NCBI GenBank assembly: GCA_030591905.1
Contig: JAUVAE010000005.1
Location: 1 to 14,556 of the forward strand
Length of the DNA stretch: 14,556 nt
Direction: 5' to 3'
Source of the DNA: Candidatus Komeilibacteria bacterium
Lineage (GTDB): Bacteria; Patescibacteriota; Patescibacteriia; UBA1558; S5-K13
Position 1 is the first letter of the stretch; each line of letters begins with the position of its first letter. A model generated the notes under the pieces. The model did not search any database, was not told where the DNA came from, and was given only the letters and a program-made list of their open reading frames with translations. A program made the position numbers and the translations under genes. Positions 1-5,832 of the stretch are shown here, piece after piece.

Positions 1-1
1 T

Positions 2-268
2 ACTGAAATAGGAAATAAATGCATTGGGGTAAAAATAAATGATAAGATGTCAAAAGTTGATACAGAATTAAAAAATGGAGATTTTATAGAAATATTAACT
101 GACAAAAACAGAAAAAAACCAAATTCTAATTGGCTTAATTTTGTTAAAACAAATACGGCTAAAGATAAAATAAAAAGTGCTTTAGCACATTCCGAAAATA
201 AAAAAATGTCAAATTTTAAACATAAAATGGTTAAAAAATTTAATAAATACGTTCGAAATAAAAAATAA
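2..268 (+). CDS. RelA/SpoT-family (p)ppGpp synthetase/hydrolase, C-terminal end with TGS domain (5' truncated by window)
   Basis: The frame is open to the left edge and codes for about 88 residues before TAA; the first internal ATG at 47 is not the start, because the residues before it (TEIGNKCIGVKIND) match the TGS domain of RelA/SpoT enzymes. The match continues through LKNGDFIEILT and the conserved stretch PNSNWLNFVKT and AKDKIKS. Family knowledge: these cytoplasmic enzymes make and/or degrade the stringent-response alarmone (p)ppGpp, and TGS lies in the regulatory half that senses ribosome and tRNA state. The catalytic HD and synthetase domains would be upstream, outside the window. The protein stops about 25 basic residues after the TGS-linked region, so the usual C-terminal helical, zinc-finger and ACT domains of long RelA/SpoT proteins are absent. 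Whether synthesis, hydrolysis or both are retained cannot be seen. A terminator hairpin lies about 95 bases downstream. Confidence 0.85.
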   Translation, partial: TEIGNKCIGVKINDKMSKVDTELKNGDFIEILTDKNRKKPNSNWLNFVKTNTAKDKIKSALAHSENKKMSNFKHKMVKKFNKYVRNKK

Positions 269-281
269 ACTTATAAAATAA

Positions 282-353
282 TACTCTTACCAAAAATTGA
301 ATCTAAATCTTGGATTCCGCAAACCAACGTTCTATTCATTAAACTACAAAAAC
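282..353 (-). pseudogene. Degenerate tRNA-Arg-like cloverleaf (anticodon GCG), probable tRNA relic
   Basis: Read on the minus strand from 353 to 282, all four arms of a tRNA can be drawn: a 7-bp acceptor (GTTTTTG with TAAGAGT, four of the pairs being G-U), a 4-bp D stem (GTTT/GAAC), a 5-bp anticodon stem around the loop TTGCGGA (anticodon GCG, Arg), and a 5-bp T stem with T-loop TTCAATT and three G-U pairs. U8 and A9 are in place. Defects are an extra T (complement of 314) bulging the 3' side of the anticodon stem, GA instead of GG in the D loop, a 3-base variable loop and no encoded CCA, whereas the nearby tRNA-Ser has one. No promoter consensus is visible, and it lies behind a terminator. 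I favour a decayed tRNA-Arg copy; a weakly functional tRNA is possible. Confidence 0.45.
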
Positions 354-360
354 CTAACAT

Positions 361-385
361 AAAAAGGGCAATTCAGCCCCTTTTT
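361..385. terminator. Bidirectional rho-independent terminator between convergent genes
   Basis: An A5-GGGC stem pairs with GCCC-T5 around the loop AATTCA, with one unpaired C. T-runs follow on both strands, so it can end the + strand RelA/SpoT-type transcript and the minus-strand gene at 406-897, which converge here. The tRNA-like relic lies on its RelA side. Confidence 0.75.
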
Positions 386-405
386 AATTATTTTTTCTTA
401 AGTAC

Positions 406-897
406 TTAAAATTTTAACCATCTTGTCAAAAAATCAGACATAGGCTCATCTTCTTTATCAATATCCTCTGCTAAAAAATCAATTAATATATCTCTTACTT
501 TAATAGGATTTTGTTCTTTTAAAGGAATACTTAAATCTGGCTTCAAATTACTTTTAAATTCTATATATAAATTTGATATCTCTGGTGGCTCATATATTAT
601 AAAAAATTTATCCAACTCTTTATAAACATAAAATTTATTACCTATTTCTATCCCAGCCTCTGTTATTTTTATTTCTAATTCAATTGGGTCTTTCCTCTGA
701 TGTAAAAACAAAATTACTATCACCATTACTACAATAATTGCAAATAAAAAATTTAATGTAACAATTGAATAAATCAATAAAGCAGCGAATATTATAAATA
801 AAACAATATACCAAGACATAGATCTCTCTGGTTGCTCAAATTCAGGAAAATGCCATTTAATTAATGTCTTTCCGTGGTTTTGTATTTTATCTACCAT
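406..897 (-). CDS. Uncharacterised two-helix membrane protein (163 aa)
   Basis: The product starts with a soluble stretch (KWHFPEFEQPERS) followed by two closely spaced hydrophobic helices at about residues 28-46 and 49-66 with a tight turn. The remaining ~95 residues form a soluble, beta-rich domain (IELEIKITEAGIEIGNKFYVYKELDKF). This two-helix hairpin plus beta domain resembles the layout of bacterial PH-like membrane proteins, and similar small proteins are common in Patescibacteria, but I do not recognise a named family. The soluble part probably faces the cytoplasm. The ATG at 897 is only six bases downstream of a TATAAT box and has no Shine-Dalgarno site, so the transcript is probably leaderless. 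It is divergent from tRNA-Ser. No function can be assigned. Confidence 0.75.
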   Translation of the reverse strand: MVDKIQNHGKTLIKWHFPEFEQPERSMSWYIVLFIIFAALLIYSIVTLNFLFAIIVVMVIVILFLHQRKDPIELEIKITEAGIEIGNKFYVYKELDKFFIIYEPPEISNLYIEFKSNLKPDLSIPLKEQNPIKVRDILIDFLAEDIDKEDEPMSDFLTRWLKF

Positions 898-903
898 GCT
901 CTA

Positions 904-932
904 ATTATACAATCTTATTATATAATTGACAA
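904..932 (-). promoter_or_regulatory. Sigma70-type promoter of the 406-897 gene, predicted leaderless
   Basis: On the minus strand TTGTCA (927-932) and TATAAT (904-909) are separated by exactly 17 bases. Only TAGAGC separates the -10 box from the ATG, so initiation about 7 bases downstream would fall at or next to the start codon. The -35 box overlaps that of the opposite-facing tRNA promoter. Confidence 0.7.
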
Positions 933-954
933 TGAATCGTTTCTTAGATATAAT
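926..954 (+). promoter_or_regulatory. Consensus promoter of tRNA-Ser
   Basis: Perfect TTGACA (926-931) and perfect TATAAT (949-954) with a 17-base spacer, about 30 bases upstream of the tRNA. This is the best promoter in the window, as expected for a stable RNA. The leader contains the small palindrome ACCTATTTAATAGGT (961-975), which may form a short hairpin before 5' processing. Confidence 0.85.
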
Positions 955-983
955 TTTAACACCTATTTAATAGGTTCAAACAC

Positions 984-1076
984 GGAAGGGTGGCTGAGTG
1001 GCTGAAAGCGACAGATTGCTAATCTGTTATACGTTTTTAAAGCGTATCGGGGGTTCGAATCCCTTCCCTTCCGCCA
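984..1076 (+). tRNA. tRNA-Ser (anticodon GCT)
   Basis: A class II tRNA with a perfect 7-bp acceptor stem (GGAAGGG with CCCTTCC), discriminator G73 and encoded CCA (1074-1076). The anticodon arm is ACAGA-TTGCTAA-TCTGT with anticodon GCT at 1018-1020, reading AGC/AGU serine codons. The long variable arm typical of tRNA-Ser (ATACG pairing with CGTAT) and a canonical TTCGAAT T-loop are present. It has its own promoter and is followed by a terminator-like hairpin. Confidence 0.97.
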
Positions 1077-1099
1077 TGAAGCTAAGCTCGATGAAAACT

Positions 1100-1127
1100 A
1101 AAAAATCATTATTCAAATGATTTTTTT
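1100..1127. terminator. AT-only terminator hairpin after tRNA-Ser, facing the pilin gene
   Basis: An A-rich arm ending in ATCATT pairs with AATGAT and a run of seven T around the loop ATTCA. There is no G-C clamp, but both strands carry T-runs, so it could end both the tRNA-Ser transcript and the minus-strand pilin transcript (1169-1642). The core recurs at 1715-1740. Confidence 0.55.
1101..1126. repeat. 26-bp palindromic repeat, copy 1
   Basis: This is 25/26 identical to 1715-1740, differing by one loop base (ATTCA here, ATCCA there). The two direct copies bracket exactly one pilin gene. Confidence 0.8.
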
Positions 1128-1168
1128 AATTTAAATAAAAATATACCTAAATAAATTACAAATCTAAC

Positions 1169-1642
1169 TTATGGAGCAATTGTACAATGCTGAATTACTA
1201 CTCCATCTATTGGATCCAAATAACAAGATCCATTAATACATTTAAAAACAGTTTCATCATCTTCTAAAAGAACAGAAAAACAATATCCATTAGCACTAAC
1301 AAAGGCTATATAAGTATCACTAGGAGCAACTGGAATTGATTGCAATAAAATTTCTCCACTACTTATCTCTATTCTATTACCATCACATATTGTATTACCA
1401 GTAGTCTCTACAACTGTTGTATCGCTATCAACACAATTTACATCGAATATATCATAATTACTCTCTTCTATATTATAAAGTTCTATAGCCGTAGAAATAG
1501 CATTAAGATCAGATTTTTTAACAGCATCTCTAGCCTTGCCCCGGGCTGACCTTAAAGAAACCACTGACAAAGTTGATAAAATACCAATAATAGAAATAAC
1601 TACTAATAATTCAATTAAAGTGAAACCTTTCTTATTTTTCAT
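1169..1642 (-). CDS. Type IV pilin / pseudopilin, six-cysteine paralog A (157 aa)
   Basis: A class III prepilin signal is clear: short basic leader MKNKKG, cleavage before F7, then FTLIELLVV with the conserved Glu5 of the mature chain (E11) and an N-terminal hydrophobic helix to about residue 30. The motif SARGKARDA..KSDLNAISTAIELY is typical of the helix exit in Patescibacteria pilins. The C-terminal domain has six cysteines (70, 86, 121, 135, 140, 153) at spacings shared with the paralog at 2804-3250, suggesting up to three disulfides outside the cell. By family knowledge, a prepilin peptidase trims the leader and the PilB/PilC machine polymerises or uses it; none of that can be shown from sequence. 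The ATG at 1642 has no Shine-Dalgarno. The gene is flanked by two copies of a 26-bp palindrome. Major versus minor pilin status is unknown. Confidence 0.9.
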   Translation of the reverse strand: MKNKKGFTLIELLVVISIIGILSTLSVVSLRSARGKARDAVKKSDLNAISTAIELYNIEESNYDIFDVNCVDSDTTVVETTGNTICDGNRIEISSGEILLQSIPVAPSDTYIAFVSANGYCFSVLLEDDETVFKCINGSCYLDPIDGVVIQHCTIAP

Positions 1643-1690
1643 ATTTAATATTAATTATCTTTTTTAATACAATTACTAACCCTTATTTTT

Positions 1691-1719
1691 ATTATACTAC
1701 AAAATAGTTTATATAAAAA
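1691..1719 (-). promoter_or_regulatory. Candidate promoter of pilin A
   Basis: A minus-strand TATAAT (1691-1696) lies about 48 bases upstream of the pilin ATG. The -35 position at 17 bases spacing is poor (TTTTTA, 1714-1719) and overlaps the palindromic repeat. It is the best candidate available. Confidence 0.4.
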
Positions 1720-1740
1720 TCATTATCCAAATGATTTTTT
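1715..1740. repeat. 26-bp palindromic repeat, copy 2, between divergent promoters
   Basis: This is a near-exact direct copy of 1101-1126. It lies between the candidate -10 boxes of pilin A (minus) and of the + strand gene at 1798, overlapping both -35 positions, where an operator would lie. No transcript seems to need ending here. Confidence 0.75.
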
Positions 1741-1766
1741 ACTTTAAAAAACAAGTATGTTATAAT
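1738..1766 (+). promoter_or_regulatory. Extended -10 promoter for the 1798-2618 unit
   Basis: TATAAT at 1761-1766 is preceded by TGT (extended -10 TGn). A partial -35, TTTACT (1738-1743), lies 17 bases upstream. The predicted start near 1773 gives a leader of about 25 bases with no clear Shine-Dalgarno. Confidence 0.6.
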
Positions 1767-1797
1767 TTACTTAAGATAATGATAATTAACTAAAATT

Positions 1798-2067
1798 ATG
1801 AATAATCCTAATGAAAACAATAAAAAAGAGTTAGATCTTAGTCATACTTTTGATGATGTTATTGAAGAAAAATTAAGTAGTCGTAGTAATTCCAAAAATT
1901 ATAATGAAGTAGTAAAAAAGAAAAGAAAAAATTATATTCTTATTTTTATTATTCTAATATCTTGGACTTTAGCAATAATTATATTTATGAATAACAAAGC
2001 TAATACACCCCAAGCGAAACCTATAAAATCACCAGATCAGTATATAAGAGAATATTTAAATAATTAA
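1798..2067 (+). CDS. Small single-pass membrane protein, uncharacterised (89 aa)
   Basis: The chain has a polar, charged N-terminal half (about 40 residues rich in Asn, Glu, Lys and Ser), a KKKRK cluster, one hydrophobic helix at about 46-65 (YILIFIILISWTLAIIIFM), then a short tail ending in SPDQYIREYLNN. The basic cluster before the helix predicts a cytoplasmic N-terminus and an external C-terminus. I do not recognise a family. It shares a + strand transcript with the pilin-like gene that starts five bases after its stop codon, so the two are probably co-expressed. A role in handling or anchoring that pilin is a guess from position only. The start is the first ATG downstream of a good extended -10 promoter. 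Confidence 0.65.
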   Translation: MNNPNENNKKELDLSHTFDDVIEEKLSSRSNSKNYNEVVKKKRKNYILIFIILISWTLAIIIFMNNKANTPQAKPIKSPDQYIREYLNN

Positions 2068-2072
2068 ATATT

Positions 2073-2618
2073 ATGAAAATCAATCAAAAAAGGGGCTTTA
2101 CCTTGATAGAAATACTCGTAGTTATTTCTATAATTGCATTTTTAGTTTCTTTTTCCGTTGTAACCTTATCTGGCTCTAGACAAAAAGCTCGTGATACTAA
2201 AAGATACTCAGATTTAAATGCTTTAACAAAAGCCATAAGCATGTATCATCTTGAAAATGGTTTTTACCCAATAGCAGATACTGTTGGAGGTGACGATTTT
2301 GAATATAGTTATAACCATCTTGATGATTTTATAGGAGTTCTCTCAGTCGATGGACATATGAACATCAGTTTAGTAGATCCAGTAAACCTAGAAGCTAATG
2401 GGCAATATTATTTTTACGGTTCTTTCCCGGCTGGTTCTGGAACACCGGGCAATGAATGCAATGAAGATTTAGGAGATTATTATATACTAGGAGTTACAGA
2501 TTTAGAAAAATTTCTTGATACAGATAGACCTAATCCTAAAAATTTTGATCTTAGTTGTGGTTTCTTTCAATTTGTTCAAAATAACGATTATTTTACTGGA
2601 AATTTCGGAGGAAAATAA
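2073..2618 (+). CDS. Type IV pilin-like protein / minor pseudopilin (181 aa)
   Basis: The leader MKINQKRG precedes F9 and the motif FTLIEILVVISII, with Glu5 of the mature chain at E13: a standard prepilin peptidase site. The helix exit SRQKARDTKRYSDLNAL resembles the other two pilins here, but the C-terminal domain is unrelated by eye and larger. It contains LENGFYPIA, a short proline/glycine region and two cysteines (129, 162) that could form one disulfide. The segment DYYILGVTDLEKFLDTDRP resembles the C-terminal part of G-type pseudopilins. It follows the 89-aa membrane protein by five bases and ends at a good terminator. Orientation opposite to its neighbours and a different C-terminal domain suggest a minor or specialised pilin, not a copy of the flanking paralogs. 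Confidence 0.87.
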   Translation: MKINQKRGFTLIEILVVISIIAFLVSFSVVTLSGSRQKARDTKRYSDLNALTKAISMYHLENGFYPIADTVGGDDFEYSYNHLDDFIGVLSVDGHMNISLVDPVNLEANGQYYFYGSFPAGSGTPGNECNEDLGDYYILGVTDLEKFLDTDRPNPKNFDLSCGFFQFVQNNDYFTGNFGGK

Positions 2619-2641
2619 AAAAATTAAAAACTTTTCATAAC

Positions 2642-2672
2642 AAAAACTACTCCATTGATAGAGTAGTTTTTT
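2642..2672 (+). terminator. Rho-independent terminator of the 1798-2618 unit
   Basis: A perfect 11-bp stem (AAAAACTACTC with GAGTAGTTTTT) around an 8-base loop, ending in T6, 23 bases after the pilin stop codon. Confidence 0.85.
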
Positions 2673-2750
2673 ACTATATACCCATTCTCAATTTTTAAAT
2701 TCTACCATAAAATAAACTACCATTACCAAAAGTTGATAATTTTTCTATTT

Positions 2751-2781
2751 AAAAAAAGACCCTATGTTAAACATAGGGTCT
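2751..2781 (-). terminator. Strong rho-independent terminator of pilin B
   Basis: On the minus strand the stem AGACCCTATGT pairs perfectly with ACATAGGGTCT around a short loop and is followed by seven T. It lies just after the stop codon of the pilin at 2804-3250. It is the strongest terminator in the window, consistent with a highly transcribed gene. Confidence 0.9.
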
Positions 2782-2803
2782 CATCAAATAAATCGAACTT
2801 ACA

Positions 2804-3250
2804 TTATGGAGCAACTGTACAAGCGGTTGTATCTAGATAACAAGAACCATTAATACATTTAAAATAATTTGTATCATCTTCTAAAAGAACAGAAAAACAA
2901 TATCCATCAGCACCAACAAAAGCTACGTAAGTATCACTAGGTGGGACAGGAATTGATTGTAATAAAACATCATTAGTTGTCTCTATTCTATTACCATCGC
3001 ATATTGTGTTACCAGTAGTTTCTACAACTGTTGTGGCAACAGTACAATCTGCAGCTGATATAGTATAGTTATTTTCTTCTATATTATAGAGCTCTATGGC
3101 CGTAGAAATGGCGTTAAGATCAGACTTTTTCTGAGCATCTCTAGCTTTACCTCGAGCTGAGTTTAAAGAAACTACAGCTAAAGTTGATAGTAAACCAATA
3201 ATGGCAATAACTACCAACAATTCAATTAAAGTGAAACCTTTTCTTTTCAT
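2804..3250 (-). CDS. Type IV pilin, six-cysteine paralog B, possible major pilin (148 aa)
   Basis: Prepilin leader MKRKG, cleavage before F6, FTLIELLVV with Glu5 of the mature chain (E10), then the N-terminal helix and SARGKARDAQKKSDLNAIST. It is closely similar to the pilin at 1169-1642 along its whole length, including TTVVETTGNTICDGNRIE and GYCFSVLLEDD. All six cysteines (69, 84, 118, 132, 137, 144) are kept, and differences concentrate around residues 62-73 and near the C-terminus. The start is supported by AAAGGA about ten bases upstream of the ATG, one of the few clear Shine-Dalgarno sites here. With that site, a strong terminator and candidate upstream promoters, it looks like the better-expressed copy. 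It lies just downstream of pilC, so it may also receive read-through from the T4P operon. Major pilin status is inferred. Confidence 0.92.
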   Translation of the reverse strand: MKRKGFTLIELLVVIAIIGLLSTLAVVSLNSARGKARDAQKKSDLNAISTAIELYNIEENNYTISAADCTVATTVVETTGNTICDGNRIETTNDVLLQSIPVPPSDTYVAFVGADGYCFSVLLEDDTNYFKCINGSCYLDTTACTVAP

Positions 3251-3372
3251 TATTTTTGTTTCCTTTCATCTGTCCTAAAATAAATTTAGAACAATTTATT
3301 ATTTTTGTTATTTAATTATATTAAAAACTTTCTGACTCTTTAATAAAAGTCTAAGTTATCAACACTATTAAT

Positions 3373-3381
3373 ATTATACCA
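3373..3381 (-). promoter_or_regulatory. Candidate extended -10 promoter of pilin B
   Basis: On the minus strand TGG precedes TATAAT (3373-3378), an extended -10 with no good -35. Its start would give a leader of about 115 bases, with a foldable segment at about 3329-3360. A second TATAAT at 3315-3320, without TG or -35, would give a shorter leader. Confidence 0.45.
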
Positions 3382-3382
3382 T

Positions 3383-3413
3383 AAAAATGTAAGAGTATCT
3401 AATAAATTACATT
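3383..3413 (-). terminator. Weak terminator-like hairpin after pilC
   Basis: AATGTAA and TTACATT (7 bp) flank a 14-base loop and are followed by T5 on the minus strand, 16 bases after the pilC stop. It directly precedes the candidate pilin B promoter. Low stability suggests partial termination at most. Confidence 0.35.
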
Positions 3414-3428
3414 CTAAAGATATAATTA

Positions 3429-4640
3429 TCAAAAAGCATTAGCCATGTCATACATCGGCATAATAATAGCAGCTACCATTCCACCAACAGCAACACCAAT
3501 TACAACCATAATTAATGGCTCTAATAATGATGTTAAATTAGCTACCATATTTTCTACTTCTCTAGAATAAAAATCAGCTAATTTTTTCAAAACATCACCC
3601 AAACTCCCAGTTCTCTCTCCTATTTTTAACATTTGGGAAAGCATACTTGGAAACATTTTACTTTTAGAAAAAACATGGGCAACAGAATAACCATCCTTTA
3701 CCTTATCAATCGCCTCATCAATTAATTTTTTGTAATAATAATTATCAACAACATCTGAAGTAATCTTTAAAGCATTGGTTAAAGGTACTCCAGCATTAAC
3801 TAAGCTCGATAAAGTACCAGCAAATCTTACTAAATAAATCATTTGCCATAATTTACCAAATACAGGAAGTTTTAATTTTAAAAAATTAAATAATTTTATT
3901 CCAGCACTTGTCTTTTTAAAAAAGTAATAAGAACCCCCACCTAGCACTATTATGCCCAATGAAAGATAAATATAATAATTCTTCAACAAATCACTTACAA
4001 AAACTAATATCTTCGTCATAAACGGTAATTCTTGCCCTGAATCTATTAGCATGCCTGTTAATTGAGGTATGACAAAAACCATCATAGCTATTCCTACAAC
4101 AATTAAACCACTGATTATAAAAGCCGGATAAATCATTGCTCCTTGTATTTTGGACTGTAAATCATAACTTTTTTCAACTTCGTCGGCTAAATATTCCAAA
4201 ACTTCATCTAATCTACCAGAACTTTCACCAGAGGCAATCATATTAACAAAAAAACCACTAAAAATTGAATGTTTTTTAAGAGCTTCAGAAAATTTTAAAC
4301 CTTCATCAACATCATCTGTAACTTTAGTAATAATCCCTTGAAAAGCTACATTTTTAGTCTGTTTAACAATTATTCTCAAAGATTGAATAATTGGAACAGT
4401 GGCTGAGACCATCACTGCTAATTGTCTAGAAAAAATAACTAATTCTTTTTTACTTATTCGATTAAATAATGAAATTCTCTTGAATGCAGAGTCTAAAGAA
4501 GCCTTAACTTCATTTAAGTCAACAACCTTAAGTCCTTTTTCTATTAATGCTTCAATAGCAAGATCTGAATTAGGAGCCTCCACGACTCCTACCATTATTT
4601 CACCCTCTTTATTCAAAACTTTATAATTAAACGTTGACAT
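3429..4640 (-). CDS. pilC: Type IV pilus inner-membrane platform protein PilC (GspF family)
   Basis: Full-length GspF-family protein (403 aa, usual for PilC). A small N-terminal domain (FNYKVLNKEGEIMVGVVEA) is followed by two copies of the GspF domain with matching signatures: ASGESSGRLDEVLEYLADEVE at about 136-156 and KIGERTGSLGDVLKKLADFY at about 339-358. Hydrophobic helices are seen at about 168-190, 222-240 and 374-395. By family knowledge, PilC forms the rotating core in the cytoplasmic membrane that couples ATP use by PilB (and PilT) to pilin insertion or removal. It is the last gene of the T4P cluster before the pilin, 73 bases downstream of the PilT-like gene. Start at ATG 4640; no strong ribosome site visible. 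Key motifs look intact, so the platform is probably functional. Confidence 0.95.
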   Translation of the reverse strand: MSTFNYKVLNKEGEIMVGVVEAPNSDLAIEALIEKGLKVVDLNEVKASLDSAFKRISLFNRISKKELVIFSRQLAVMVSATVPIIQSLRIIVKQTKNVAFQGIITKVTDDVDEGLKFSEALKKHSIFSGFFVNMIASGESSGRLDEVLEYLADEVEKSYDLQSKIQGAMIYPAFIISGLIVVGIAMMVFVIPQLTGMLIDSGQELPFMTKILVFVSDLLKNYYIYLSLGIIVLGGGSYYFFKKTSAGIKLFNFLKLKLPVFGKLWQMIYLVRFAGTLSSLVNAGVPLTNALKITSDVVDNYYYKKLIDEAIDKVKDGYSVAHVFSKSKMFPSMLSQMLKIGERTGSLGDVLKKLADFYSREVENMVANLTSLLEPLIMVVIGVAVGGMVAAIIMPMYDMANAF

Positions 4641-4713
4641 AATATATTGAATATTTAAAATTTAAAATTATTTTTTTCTACCCAAATTAAAAATTTATAG
4701 TATATAAACTAAT

Positions 4714-5769
4714 TTACAAACTTTCTGGATTCATCATAACTCTTTTTGCTTCCTCAGGTTTAATTAAACCTTTATTAACCAGAACTTCCAAAGAACTATC
4801 TAAATCTTGCATACCGTCTTGCCTAGAAGTTTGAATCACTGATTTTAACTGATCGAATTTACCTGATTTTATAATTGACTTAGCTGAAGAATTCATTGTA
4901 AATATCTCTGAAACCGAAATAAGTCCACCACCGCTCTTTTTAACTAATCTCTGATTAATAATAATTTTTAAAGTTCCTGAAATTAAACTTTTTGCCCATT
5001 CTCTCTCAGTTATTTTAAAACTGCTATATATTCTATTAAGAACAACCATTGCTGAATCGCTATCCATTATAGCTATAACTAATTTTCCAGATGCAGCCAC
5101 CTGTAAAGCTAGTTTCATCTCTTCTGTCTTTGTTATTTTAGACAAATAAACCAAATCAACATCTTCATCTATAACGTCTGTTAATCCATCAATAAAAGAA
5201 TTAACATCTCGACCTATTTCCCTTTGTTGAACTATTGATTTTTTATTAATAAATTGATATTCAATTGGCTCCTCTATAGTTATTACTCTCTTTTCATGTT
5301 TTTGATTTATATTTTGAATAATCGCTGCCGCTGTTGTTGTACGACCAGCAGAAACAGGACCACAAATTATAATTAAACCAGAATTAAGATCAACAATACT
5401 ACTTACAATACTAGGAAGACCTAATTCATTTAAACCCTTTATAAGAACTGGTATTAATTTAATTGTTATTGATAATGAATCCTTTTGATAAAAAAAGTTA
5501 ACACTTAATCTGACATTGTCAGACCAATCGTAACCAATGGTTAACTCCTTTTTTTCTTGTAAAACAATTTTCTGTTCATCTGGTAATATTGTATTTGATA
5601 CTATATTTAAAAACTCTTTAGTCAAAATTGGTCTATCATCTAAATCTTTTAAAGTGCCCTGTATCTTCATTACTGGATAATTTCCTATATTAAAATAAAT
5701 AGCGACCGCATTATCTTTTATAGCTTGATTAATTAACTCATTTAATTGTAACTTATCTATTGCTGGCAT
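4714..5769 (-). CDS. PilT-family protein with degenerate ATPase motifs (probable pseudo-ATPase)
   Basis: Length (351 aa from ATG 5769) and overall alignment fit PilT: N-terminal PAS-like domain, RecA-like core, and the C-terminal PilT region (VIQTSRQDGMQDLDSSLEVLVNKGLI). Conserved landmarks such as TIEEPIEY and VQQREIGRD remain. The catalytic motifs do not. Walker A is GPVSAGRTT, with Arg143 in place of the catalytic Lys. The Walker B segment, normally LVGEMRD, is YLSKITK, with Lys211 at the catalytic Glu. The conserved GHLV and TLHT histidines are Lys229 and Asp236, and the Arg-rich ALRSALR segment is GLTDVID. The adjacent pilB has all of these intact. The frame is unbroken, so this is not a decaying pseudogene by simple signs. 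I infer a structural or regulatory PilT paralog that binds ATP weakly or not at all. A TTG start at 5787 would add six residues. Confidence 0.85.
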   Translation of the reverse strand: MPAIDKLQLNELINQAIKDNAVAIYFNIGNYPVMKIQGTLKDLDDRPILTKEFLNIVSNTILPDEQKIVLQEKKELTIGYDWSDNVRLSVNFFYQKDSLSITIKLIPVLIKGLNELGLPSIVSSIVDLNSGLIIICGPVSAGRTTTAAAIIQNINQKHEKRVITIEEPIEYQFINKKSIVQQREIGRDVNSFIDGLTDVIDEDVDLVYLSKITKTEEMKLALQVAASGKLVIAIMDSDSAMVVLNRIYSSFKITEREWAKSLISGTLKIIINQRLVKKSGGGLISVSEIFTMNSSAKSIIKSGKFDQLKSVIQTSRQDGMQDLDSSLEVLVNKGLIKPEEAKRVMMNPESL

Positions 5770-5832
5770 ATATTTAATAATTAACAAAATACTTAATAAT
5801 AAAGATAAAAAAACCTAGATTACTTTCTAAAA

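Noticed and set aside
1101..1740. CRISPR array from the repeated palindrome
   Set aside because: Only two copies, 588 bases apart, with a pilin gene between them and no cas genes.
4399..4626. + strand open frame of 75 aa
   Set aside because: Lies wholly inside pilC on the other strand; no domain, promoter or ribosome site. Shadow of pilC.
4714..5787. Pseudogene call for the PilT-like gene
   Set aside because: No frameshift or stop; length and non-catalytic conserved segments are maintained, so an intact divergent protein is more likely.
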